Origin: Diphasiastrum complanatum | Lineage: Eukaryota; Streptophyta; Lycopodiopsida; Lycopodiales; Lycopodiaceae | NCBI GenBank assembly: GCA_029204225.1 | Contig: MU835750.1 | Location: 1-36,643, forward strand | Reading direction: 5' to 3' | Length of the DNA: 36,643 bases | In this document: one piece after another, positions 8,819 to 18,289 of the stretch | Layout: the number at the start of each line of letters is the position of its first letter | How positions within the stretch are numbered: the first letter of the stretch is position 1 | Notes under the pieces: model-generated | Told to the model about the DNA's origin: nothing | Database searches by the model: none | Seen by the model: only the letters and a program-made list of their open reading frames with translations | Made by a program: the position numbers and the translations under genes

Positions 8819-9649
8819 ACACTACGACTGCCCACGGCCACCTCCTCCGCAACTAACCGCACTCATCCCATTCCATCGAACCCTTGCAACCACCCTACAT
8901 TCGCATACACCCTCCCGACAGCCTTCCGTAAAAAACCACCGCAAATCACTACCCAACACCACAATCCTACGACCCTACGATTACCCACAACCACCTTCAA
9001 GTGCCACAGGCCACCCTCTACCAAGATCCGCAATCAGTCGATTGACACCGCATTCAGCCCGCTGACACCGTAATCACACACCTCCACCTTTAAATTGTTA
9101 CCACTACACTGACCCGCCTGACTACCTTGACCCGTTATCACCACATAAAACTGCATTTTCTGTCGAAACTATACTACATCGTCACAGACCGCATTCTGCA
9201 GTCGCAAATGTTCGACTTGCCCGCCTGCCATCACAAGGCCACCCTCCCACCATATACCTTCACCACCATAGCAGTCCATCGCATACCATCACAACAGATC
9301 TCCACCCAACCGCACTTGCGCGCTACAACCGTAATCGACCGCTAACACTGCCTCTGACCGCACCAGTCCGCATCCCTTCGTCCTCAACCGCATTAGACCG
9401 CAATCAGTCCGAATAACACAACTATCCGCCATCACCCGTTACAACCACACACAGATACGCATCCAGCCGCCACCAACCGCAACTAAATCATGTCCACCAT
9501 TCAAACATTAACACCATAATCATAGCGCCTCTGCCACTGCCGGCCATCACCCGCACATAACCGCAATCTACTACCACCGTAAACCATAGGGACCGCAAAA
9601 CCACAAAAAAAAAAAAAAAACCCAACACAAAAAAAATTACCAGTACCCA
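8819..9649 (+). other. C-rich, G-poor leader of the plus-strand Gypsy element
   Basis: About 830 bp with very few G on the plus strand, except within the recurring words ACCGCA, CCGCAATC and CCCGC. It ends in a poly-A tract (9603-9619) and the gag start. Open frames in it (8816-9073, 9127-9345 plus; 9488-9745 minus) are low complexity without family motifs. The position directly upstream of gag in the same orientation suggests an untranslated leader of that element. Confidence 0.6.
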
Positions 9650-11005
9650 ATGGACCAACAAAACGAACCTCAAGTCCCAGACAATTATCCATACGAGATC
9701 AGGTCTCATGTAGCTAAACAAATCAGACGTCATAGGTTCTACCAAATGCGGGCCGAACTACAAGACCAATCAACAAACCCATTCGAGGGACAAGAACCTG
9801 ATAGAGCCAAGTCCTCACGCGCACGACCTCGTTTTTATGGCGCTGACCCCTCCCAGGTCAAAATCAACACTAATGGAATTCCTGCTACCCATGGAGCTCA
9901 TCTTGAGAGATGTACACCAAAACTAGACCTACCAAAGTTTGCCGGTAGTTCGGACCCTCAAAGGTTTTTGCAAATCTTTGAGAATGCATGTGATGTGTAT
10001 GGCGAAACATCTCCCGATGCTATGGTCCAATTGTTTTCAATGACCATGATCGCTAAAGCATGTGATTAGTTTTTCAACCTTGATTGTGAAGATAAGACAG
10101 AGTGGTCAATCTTGAAAGAGTCCTTCATCAAGCATTTTAAGCCCTTTCGCTTGCTCGAGAGTCCTTTTGTCAAATTGAGTAACATCAAGATGGCAAAGGA
10201 TGAACGTGTACGAGACTATATCGAGCATTTCAAACGCCTCAAAAGTCAAGTACAAGAACAACCCTCTGAACAGATGCTCATCATCTGGTTTTTAGTTGGC
10301 CTTCCAAGATGGATTAGATGTGAGCTTAAATCCAATGATGAGTACGCAAGTCTAAATTTAGCTATGTCTGATGCCATCAAGGAAGAAGATGAAGGATCAG
10401 ATGTTGATGAATTTAGGAAAAGGCAAGCACCACGTGCTCCTGTCCATGAGTCGAAGCCGATCGAGGACACCCGAGATCAACTTTGGAAATCACAACTGGA
10501 GTTGCTTAATAAGCAGCAACACCAACTTCAAATGGAGAAACTCACCAATGAGTTTCAAACTATCCTGAAGTCTATCCAAAGTAGTATGCTTGGTCAGTCA
10601 AACCCTGCATAGGTATCTTATAGACAAAAAACAATATGGGGTCCACACTGTCGGGCTACGCATCCTGTTGATGCTTGTCCTTCATATTGACCTATTCAAG
10701 CACATACAATTCAACAATATGAAGAACACCCATCACAATCTGGAAATGCCTTGCCTTATAATGAATATCCACCAGAAAGTCCAGAACCACTAGCCATACA
10801 AGATGTCTACGCCGTTATACAAGGGCCACTGCACACCAGATGTTTCATCTGTGGTGAAACTGGCCACTTCATGGTTGATTGTCCAGTTAAGACCCAGTAC
10901 CATGTCAAGTGTCCCGACTGTATCCGAAAACACAGTTTCAAAGAATGTCCAAACCAACCAACTAAGATCCTACCTGCCCGTCACGTTAGTTATGAATCAC
11001 AATAG
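9650..11005 (+). pseudogene. Ty3/Gypsy gag with three in-frame stops
   Basis: One frame runs from ATG at 9650 to TAG at 11003-11005 (about 450 codons), interrupted only by TAG at 10067-10069, TAG at 10610-10612 and TGA at 10688-10690; there is no frameshift. It shows the Retrotrans_gag core (LDLPKFAGSSDPQRFLQIFE; ESFIKHFKPFR; MAKDERVRDYIEHFKRL) and a CCHC zinc knuckle, CFICGETGHFMVDC (CX2CX4HX4C), with a second, imperfect Cys/His cluster CPDCIRKHSFKEC. The stop at 10067 sits where gag proteins carry a conserved Trp. Protease and later domains are missing; the next sequence is Copia B in the opposite direction. Confidence 0.9.
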
Positions 11006-11249
11006 GATCTTCACGACAACAACACGAGCACCATAGCCACCAACAGTTAAACCTGCTGCTCAATCGAGAAGTTTCTTGTAAACTTCTACATCACCGTCCA
11101 ATACACCAGCTCCATAATGCAAAAGACACTGATATGAAATGAGTCCTTGTCAAAAGGAAAGCAAAACCAATATTCCGTCATCTGCTACAATGTCCAATCA
11201 AGAGCAACCTCCAAAGGGAATTGATAGTTTTTCTCCCCTTCTACAACCT
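11006..11249 (+). other. Decayed continuation of the Gypsy gag-protease linker
   Basis: No open frame of note. A broken plus-strand frame with Gln/Lys/Arg-rich residues continues from the gag, so this is probably the decayed linker towards the protease. The junction with Copia B integrase falls at about 11240-11270. Confidence 0.35.
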
Positions 11250-12911
11250 CAAATCTATTTGTCTTTCCACATTTCGAAGATAGACTGCCGTACTGCACGC
11301 TTCTAACCAAAAATCTTTTGGTAGTTTCATCTTAGCTAGCATAGATCTGACACTTTCCACAATCGTACGATTCTTGCGCTCAACTACACCATTGAGAGCA
11401 GGAGTATGAGCTTGCGTAAATTGTCTTTTAATCCCACATTGATCACAAAGATCATTGAAGTCATTAGACTTGTACTCACCCCCACTATCTGATCTTAGGA
11501 ATTTGATCTTCCTACTTGTCTGATTTTCGACCAATGCTTTGAAGCTCTTAAAGTTATCAAATGCATCTGATTTTTTCTTCAAGAAGTAGATCCACGTCTT
11601 ACGTGACATATCATCAATAAAGGTCATGAAATAGAAGGCTTTACCTAAGGACATGGTCCTCATAGGCCCGCATAAGTCTGTGTGGATTAAATCCAGGATG
11701 TTCTTTGCTCTTGCAACACCCCCTTTATTGAACTTCTCTCGTTGCTGCTTCCCATATACACAGGATTCGCACATCGATTTCAAGTGATCTTCTATGGTAG
11801 GAAATCTTGTTACCATCTCCAATTTTCTCATCAAACTAAGGCTTCCCAAGTTCAAGTGACCAAGCCTCTTATGCCACAACTCAGTTTGCGATGGAATGGA
11901 TGATACAAGTCCATGTTGCCCCTTAATTGTAGCATTCAACCTGTACAATTTTGTATTGGGCTCTCTTACACCATTCGCAATAACTTTGAACTTTTGGTTC
12001 ACATCCTTCGCAAAGCAACGATCATGGGTGAATTCTACTTTCAACTTTTGATCAGTAATGACTCCAACAGAAAGTAGATTTTTCTTCAAACTTGGTACGT
12101 AAAGTACCTCCCTGATCATCCTGCTTTTGCCATCAGGTAGTTGGATTGAAACGGTGCCTATTCCCTTGATCTTGCACACCTCACCATTTGCTTGTGAAAC
12201 AAATATTCCATTATCCAACACTTTCAAGCTATTGAACCAATTCTTGTTACCTGTCATGTGTCTTGTGGCTCCCGAGTCAATATACCATGCTTGATCATCT
12301 TGATTAGATGACAATGCAGATATGAAGATGCTAGAGTCTTCAATCTCACCCTCATCGACAAGGTTACCTGCTTGTTTCGGTTTTCCCTTGCCTTGTTCCG
12401 CCAGGAATTTGCGACATTCACTCTTCCAATGGCCCTTTTTACCACAATGGAAGCACTTGCCTTTCTTCTTAGTTTTACTGGAAGATCCCTCGTCCTCTTG
12501 AGACTTGACAAATTGCTGCTTAGACTTCTTCTTGCCCTTGCCCTTGCCTTGTTTTTCGCGTGTCGCAAGTGCCTGATCGTCAGTATTTTGACGTCTAGCT
12601 TTCACCATTTCTCTACGTTGCTCTTCCTGCATCAAGATTCCTGTGAGCTCGTCAAAGGTTGGCAATCTTTCTCTTGATGCTATTCCGCTCACAAACATCT
12701 GATAGCGTTCTGCAATGCTGCACAATGAATTGTGCACCAGCTCCACGTCACGTATGCGCTCACCAATAGAATGCAGTTCATCTCTCATTGTCTTGATTCT
12801 GGTCATGTACGTCTGAATGTGCTCTCCTTGCTCCATGCAGGCACTATTCAACTTTGACTTCAGAAACATGATTCTTGACGGATTTGACATCTCGAACTGC
12901 TCCTTTAGCAC
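11241..12911 (-). pseudogene. Copia B: gag (rest), protease, integrase core
   Basis: A 556-codon open frame, the longest in the window. Residues 1-110 are the Copia gag (UBN2-type); a CCHC knuckle CFHCGKKGHWKSEC is at 153-166. The protease active site AWYIDSGAT is near 208-216. The pre-integrase zinc site is formed by H347, H352, C381 and C384. The integrase core has TDLCGPM (D412), RSDSGGEY (D475) and NGVVERKN (E511), giving D-35 residues-E as in functional enzymes. Homology ends at about residue 545; the last 10 residues come from across a junction. The enzyme has no RT, so the copy cannot transpose on its own. Confidence 0.93.
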
Positions 12912-13210
12912 ATCCCATGCCTGTCTGGTGTAACAGCATCACAAATGTGGGTAATAATGTGATCCTTCACTGACAAGTTAATGAAGGTCAAAGCTTTCCT
13001 CATCTTTTTGTCGAACACTTTGAAATCTGCTTCATTTGGCGGCCTTCTCTCATCACCGGTGACGACTTCCCACACGTCTTTCTCCATCAGTATGTTTTTT
13101 ATTTTGAATTTCCACACTGCATGGTTGGAAATCCCGTCCCATTTGCTACTTTCACTCAAAATGGACTCTCCCATGCTTGCCATCGCAAAACTGCTCAAAA
13201 CTTCTGCCAT
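12905..13210 (-). pseudogene. Copia B: gag N-terminal part
   Basis: Starts with ATG at 13210 and reads a typical Copia gag N-terminus: SKWDGISNHAVWKFKIKNI, then EKDVWEVVTGDERRP and NLSVKDHIITHI. After DAVTPD (about 12926) the frame shifts by one base and runs into a stop, while the continuing homology (DVLKEQFEMSN) is in the neighbouring frame that forms the 556-codon segment. One indel thus separates the two. Confidence 0.9.
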
Positions 13211-14490
13211 AGGCTAAAAACAGTATGCCGAGGCCAACAGTGATGTCAAAACTTGAAAATAATGACCTGCACTTTTTTCCTTACCAAGCCACTCGCCGCT
13301 TTTCCACCAATTTGAAAGCCAAATCGGCGTCGCCTTCCGAAATGCACTCAATCGTCAACTCCCAACAACGTGCCCAGTGGAATGGTGAAATCACTTCTGG
13401 CATACTCCGAACACTTTCTCCGCTACAATCACTCTATTTTGCTGTACCTACTTGCAGGTACAGTCCGGGTGCCCTTCGTTTGGAGGTTATAGCCTTTCGT
13501 TTGGGTCAAAACGGGCAAAGGACCCAAAAATCGGGACTTTTCTAGTTTTTGAACTGTTTCTTCACCTTGAAGAATCTTCACTCTTCACTTGTGAAGGAAC
13601 CCAGCTCCAATTTCAGTACGAATATTTTTAATGAAGTTGAAGGCCAAAAAGCACTTCACTTCTTCAGGGCCCTCTTCAACAACCCTTCAGACTCCATCCA
13701 ATGGTTGAATCTGATCCAACTGTGGATATCCCTTATGGGTAGCACAGTCTGAGCCGTCAATCTGTAACTCCTCTATCCAACGGATCTGAACACTTCTGTG
13801 CACCAATGGAGAGTCTTGTAGACATTGTCCACTTCAAAACAATATGGTTTCCCTTTGGTTCCACGCGCGAACAGTCCGCGACCTCCCTGTCTACGGCCGT
13901 GCCTCCCCCACACTCGATTTTGCTTGATCTAACTCGCCTATAGATCGATTTGAGCACAATATGAGGCCAAGAGCAAGGTCGCCCTACTGATCCCAAGTCT
14001 GTAGAGTGTTCACTCAAGAAATTCCATGGAGAAATAGTGATTTTAGCTCAACTTGACAAAGTGGCTTTTTTTCACCTTTTACCGCAAATCTGCTAGGTTA
14101 ACTGTCTGGAGACAAATCTCTGACATAGACCTCAGAATCTCTCCATGGTTGGTTGACAATGTGATTAGCTTCTTCCTGTCCTTACGACATCCAAAACGGT
14201 GCACAAACGGTGAAGAAATCACCAGTTATGTATAAAAACCGTAACCCCAAACCCAGTTTCAATTTTCAGCTGGCTTCAAAATTGTCAATTTTTCACCAAA
14301 TTTTTCCCTGTCTGATGCTATGCACAGGCTAATAATCCCTCTGCTGAGCTTAGCAGGCCTCTATAAACTAGAAACCGTGCACCAGTGCTACTCTTTCCGT
14401 CTTCAACCCGCTGTAAACCCCGAACTCTCAGAAGACAGTTCTCCCAAAGCTCTCTTCAACGGCGATGTTGTACTGTGTACACTCCCTGTA
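13211..14490 (-). other. Copia B untranslated leader
   Basis: Lies between the PBS and the gag start on the minus strand. At about 1.28 kb it is long for a Copia leader, so an insertion is possible. Open frames on either strand (plus 13225-13545, 13549-13752, 14053-14235; minus 13757-14017) show no family motif. No other feature is seen. Confidence 0.5.
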
Positions 14491-14492
14491 CG

Positions 14493-14503
14493 ACTCTGAT
14501 ACC
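14493..14503 (-). other. Primer-binding site of Copia B
   Basis: On the minus strand TGGTATCAGAG, the initiator tRNA-Met complement. The LTR lies at higher coordinates; the LTR end is probably CA at about 14512, leaving a roughly 8-10 nt spacer, which is longer than usual. Confidence 0.75.
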
Positions 14504-14510
14504 AGCTTAG

Positions 14511-14755
14511 AATTTGCTTTGTATAGGAACACAGATCATGCTACACAGTAACACAGACAGAAAACACTCTCCACAACAAACTCACATAGCAACTATATTT
14601 CTCAAAATGAAATTACACTGTACATATAGTTGTTCACTCAGGCAACCCATGCATGACCCAGGTTGCCGTTGGCGGGACGCGTGTCCCGTCACCTTGCCTC
14701 GTGGCGAGGCCAAATGATCCTTATCCACTGATAGGACCCACAGTACAGTAACACA
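14511..14755 (-). mobile_element. Probable 5' LTR of Copia B
   Basis: About 245 bp upstream of the PBS on the minus strand. Borders are inferred: minus-strand 5' end TGTGTTACTGT near 14754 and 3' end ACAAAGCA near 14511. The word CAGTAACACAG occurs near both ends. It contains three consecutive perfect hairpins at 14641-14710. The matching 3' LTR is not in the window because the element is truncated. Confidence 0.45.
14641..14710. repeat. Three consecutive perfect hairpins
   Basis: GGCAACC (14641) pairs with GGTTGCC (14661). CGGGAC-GCGT-GTCCCG lies at 14673-14688. GCCTCG-TGG-CGAGGC lies at 14696-14710. They follow one another with gaps of 5-7 bp and are far more GC-rich than their surroundings. 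Confidence 0.85.
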
Positions 14756-16030
14756 GTGATTCTACTTTAATTCTAATTGTAGGAAGTATTATTTCTAGGC
14801 AAATATAATAAATGCAAGTAGACCTCTCTTAAAGAAAGTAGAGTGAGCCACCTTTTGATGGTGACCTCTAGTGGAGAGCATTATTCCACTTGTAATTTGT
14901 GAAATGTGTAAATTCCACTAGGATGCCACCTAAGTAGCTCTCTTGCTTATTTAAGAGACTCCCTCTTTGTGAAGAGGAGTTTTTTGTATTGTATCTACTC
15001 CATGCTTAATAAGAAGATTTCCCATGAGTTTGATGCTACACTAAGCTCCTTGATCATGATGGTTCTCTTGAGTGATGTCCCTATGATCATGCCCTTCCAT
15101 TCATATTGTGCGTGGTTGTGAATTTAGAGTGGAATAGTTTTCTTGCTTTCCTAGTTGTGGATTAGATTTCATGTTTTATTGTGGATTAATGTAGGAGCCA
15201 GCATTCAAGTAAACTAAATATGCTGGATCTGTGGTGTGATTCTTGCATATCTCTGTACAATCCAGTTTTTGATCTTCTTGGGATGTCCAAGAATCAATAG
15301 ACAGGTTGGTTTCTTGATTCTTGGACTTCTAACATGCTGTAGATTAGTTCTTGTTTCTTGTTTATCAGTTATGCAAATGTAGCTCAGTTCAGTGTAGTGT
15401 AGAATCTGATTTCAATCCGTTTTTAGAGGAAGTAGCAGTAGAAGCTACTGAACGTTCATTGGTTTGCATGCTGATCTGTGAATGAGCGTTCTTGGCTTGC
15501 ATCCTATGTACAATGTAAGTGCGTTCAAGAGTGACGTCCCTGAGTAGTCCTCTGACAGGCAGGACAAAGAAATATACTACAACGAAACTCTGTCCCTTCT
15601 GCTTGGGTTGGCATCGTAAAATCAAGAAACTATCTAACGAATGCCATGAAGCCTGATAACAGGCAGAAACGGTTCTGAAAAAGTGTCCAGAAAGAATCGT
15701 AGAAACAACAGGTCCTCTGGAGCAGGGGATCTGTCAACAAAGTACAATCTGAAAAACCTACTACACCAGATCCTATAATCATTTCCTTGCAAAAACCATC
15801 AGCTCTAGGTGAAAAATTCACTAAATTCGTAAAAGATCCAATGATTTCCTTCAAAATTCATGGAATAAATCCACAATTATGATCTTTAGACTGAAAGTAC
15901 ACCAAGGATCTGAGAATCCACCTTTATGAATTTGAATTCCAACACCTGGAAGAAGAAGCAAAGAGCTACACCAAAAGAACTGCAAAATCTAAGATCCTCA
16001 AGCTCCACCTCCTAGTAGATGTGATTCAAG
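14756..16030 (-). other. Leader region of a minus-strand LTR element, no coding content
   Basis: Lies downstream (minus strand) of the PBS at 16031-16042. Small minus-strand frames at 15389-15625 and 15630-15854 have no family motifs. A 13-bp perfect inverted repeat, GTCCAAGAATCAA at 15285-15297 with its complement at 15314-15326, forms a stable hairpin. Near 14945 a plus-strand TATTTAAGAG could be a TATA box of another LTR (14779-15130), but no PBS follows it. Confidence 0.4.
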
Positions 16031-16042
16031 CTCTGATACCAC
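16031..16042 (-). other. Primer-binding site (minus strand)
   Basis: Minus-strand GTGGTATCAGAG directly after the LTR end TTCTTACA, the same initiator-Met type as the others. It marks the 5' end of an internal region extending to lower coordinates. Confidence 0.85.
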
Positions 16043-16840
16043 TGTAAGAACCACCAAGTGAAACCAAATGGACACTTGTGGAGCATGAACCACCCAACCA
16101 ATATGGAGAGACTAGTCAATACCCTAACCAATCCACCCCCAAGCCACAATGAAGAACACAAGAGAGGAGAGGAAGAACTGGCTCAAGAATCACAATTCAC
16201 AATAGGAGGATGGGCGAGTTTCCACTAGACCTATTCTTCTCAAGAGAGAGAGGATATTCTCTTTAGGATCTCCATGCAACCTAAATTGAGCTATTGATCT
16301 CTTATTCTTGCATTAAAGCAGTCTTCACCATGCATGTGCTCCTATGTCCAATTATAGCCAAGATGCCATTTTTGTCAAAGGCTAGGGAGGCCATTCAAGT
16401 TTTCCCTTTTGTACATCCTAGAAGTCCAAAATGTCAATGGCTAGTGGGTGTACCTCCCAAATTTTAGCCTTCAAGGTGTTTTGGCATTTAATATCCAAAT
16501 TTTGGGTGAGGCCCTTTTTCAACTCCTATTTTTAGTAGGCGACATTTGTTTTTCTTTGAATACCTGTGTTTTCGGCCTTCCTTCGATTTTTCAAGGGTCG
16601 TGTGCCTACTGCTCATTTGTCTGGGTTTTTGGCCTGTTGGGTAATCACTTGGACCACACATTTCATTAATTGTCCGTAAATTGCCCAAACTTTGCCGTTA
16701 GGGTTTCTGTGACTCCTTGACACTGAATCCATATTTCCCGGTTCCGTTTTTACCCGAAACTTTTCTTTCTCGGTTTTTTCTTCTATGGTTGAGTTATTCG
16801 GCATTCATGACTCGGGCTCTCGCGACAACATGGTTTCCCT
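16043..16840 (-). mobile_element. 5' LTR (3' end certain, 5' end not found)
   Basis: The minus-strand LTR 3' end is TTCACTTGGTGGTTCTTACA at 16062-16043, next to the PBS. The 5' end was not located; the assigned extent to about 16840 is arbitrary. Open frames (16448-16669 plus, 16488-16804 minus) carry no recognisable domain. The end 20-mer matches 7885-7904 next to the Gypsy relic, suggesting that both belong to one element. Confidence 0.45.
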
Positions 16841-18285
16841 GAAAAATACACTGAGTGATCATATATTAGTAAATAATGGACTCAGTACATAGTGGGATTT
16901 TAGCACGGTCATACTGGCTATTTTTTTACAACTGTCCATTTTTTTTGAAATGCTGTAAAATATTTACCGGCCATTTCTAAGGCCGCAAAATTTGCTCTAG
17001 CCTCATTTAGGGCGGGTTGGGACCCAATTCTAGGTGGACCGACACTCTTGCTCGGTCTTTACAAAAATTGACCACAAAATATTGTTGACGATTTTTTCGA
17101 AAGTCAGTTTCTTACTTTTAAACTCTGTCTAGCCACTTAAGGACGGGCTGGACCCAGTTCTAAGGCAAATTTGTGCTTATTTTTCTCTAATAACCGAGTT
17201 TTACATGCTAGTTTTTTCAATTATTGCAAACTTAAACTTCAATATTAGCCCGATTTTCCGTGCGAAAATATCGGCTAACAGTGAGTAAACAAGCGCGATC
17301 AAACAACAATGAAAGTGCATTCAATCACAACAAGCATTCATCTACGTTGTACACAGATAAAAGCAAGCTGCTGCTATATTACACTGAAGCACAATACAAA
17401 ATGGCAATTACAACAAAAAATTGACGACATAATTGGGATGCTCAAACAATGTGTCTCACGGACGGAGCAACCCGTAATCTGTGCTCGAATGATCTATTTA
17501 TAGATTTCATCCGTGTATTAATTACATTGAATATTTGTCACCTAATTAGGAAAGCCGTTGTACTTGGAAGTTTATGACTTTTGTGACAACTATACACAGT
17601 ATATATACCGTCAACAAATCAGGAACATTGACGCGGACGATGACATTGCAGATTCTCTCACTTTACATTTTACATGAAGTGGTTTTCTCTCACTTCGCAA
17701 ATTTCGGGAAGTGACTGGAAACGTTCCTCGGTCAAAATAGACGACCTTCGGCATTTTTCTCTCTCTTCGAGAAAATGTGAAAAAGCCGAAGGTGTTAAAC
17801 ACAGTTAAACTTTTGAACTTTAAACTTTTGAACTATGCAAGTGTCGCATTTCGGGGAAATTCAAAAAAGTCGAAGCTATTGAAAACATACATTTTTGCAG
17901 ACTGTCGCGACACTTAGAGTATTTCTGCAAACTGTCACGAAAGTAATGTATTTCTGCAAACTTGTTTTAAATGCTAATTTCGTGGAAGTCCTTAAAGATG
18001 GCCAAGTTTTTTCAATGACTTCAAATTATTGAACTGAACATTTGAACTTTGAAATTATGACATGATTGGTTACCCTTTGCTGGAGATCAGCCGGAAGCCC
18101 GTTTTAGACGTTCTTCAAATAAATGGGTTGTCTAAGTTTGTGATTCCTGCAGGTATCAGATGAGCAGGCTTTGAACCCAAAATAGGTTTCACCTGACCCT
18201 AGATCAAAGATCAATAAACGTGTAGGAAGAATCATGAAATAGAAATTAGTCATTCACCAAGGAGGCAACAGTGGGCTTAATTTCC
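16841..18285. other. Unrecognised region, partly LTR-like
   Basis: No coding evidence. A diverged direct repeat of about 40 bp (TCTAGCC...GACCCA.TTCTA) lies at 16996-17032 and 17128-17163. Near 17246-17280 there is an imperfect hairpin (TTAGCCCGATTTT with AAAATATCGGCTAA). TATAAATAG on the minus strand at 17494-17502 could be an LTR promoter. Three short copies of TATTTCTGCAAACTGTC lie at 17889-17962. A solo LTR on the minus strand is possible but its borders were not found. Confidence 0.35.
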
Positions 18286-18289
18286 AACA

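Larger units (their letters stand above)
11250..14503 (-). mobile_element. Copia retrotransposon B, 5' half (leader, gag, protease, integrase core)
   Basis: The minus-strand order is PBS (14493-14503), a roughly 1.28-kb leader, gag, protease and integrase. The coding part is long and well preserved, with one frameshift in gag. RT and RNase H are absent because the element is cut inside integrase at about 11266, next to the Gypsy gag relic. An adjacent fragment of the same family lies at 18622-19385. Confidence 0.9.

Noticed and set aside
14779-15130. A plus-oriented LTR with TATTTAAGAG promoter
   Set aside because: No PBS or PPT, no second copy in the window; kept only as a remark in the leader entry.
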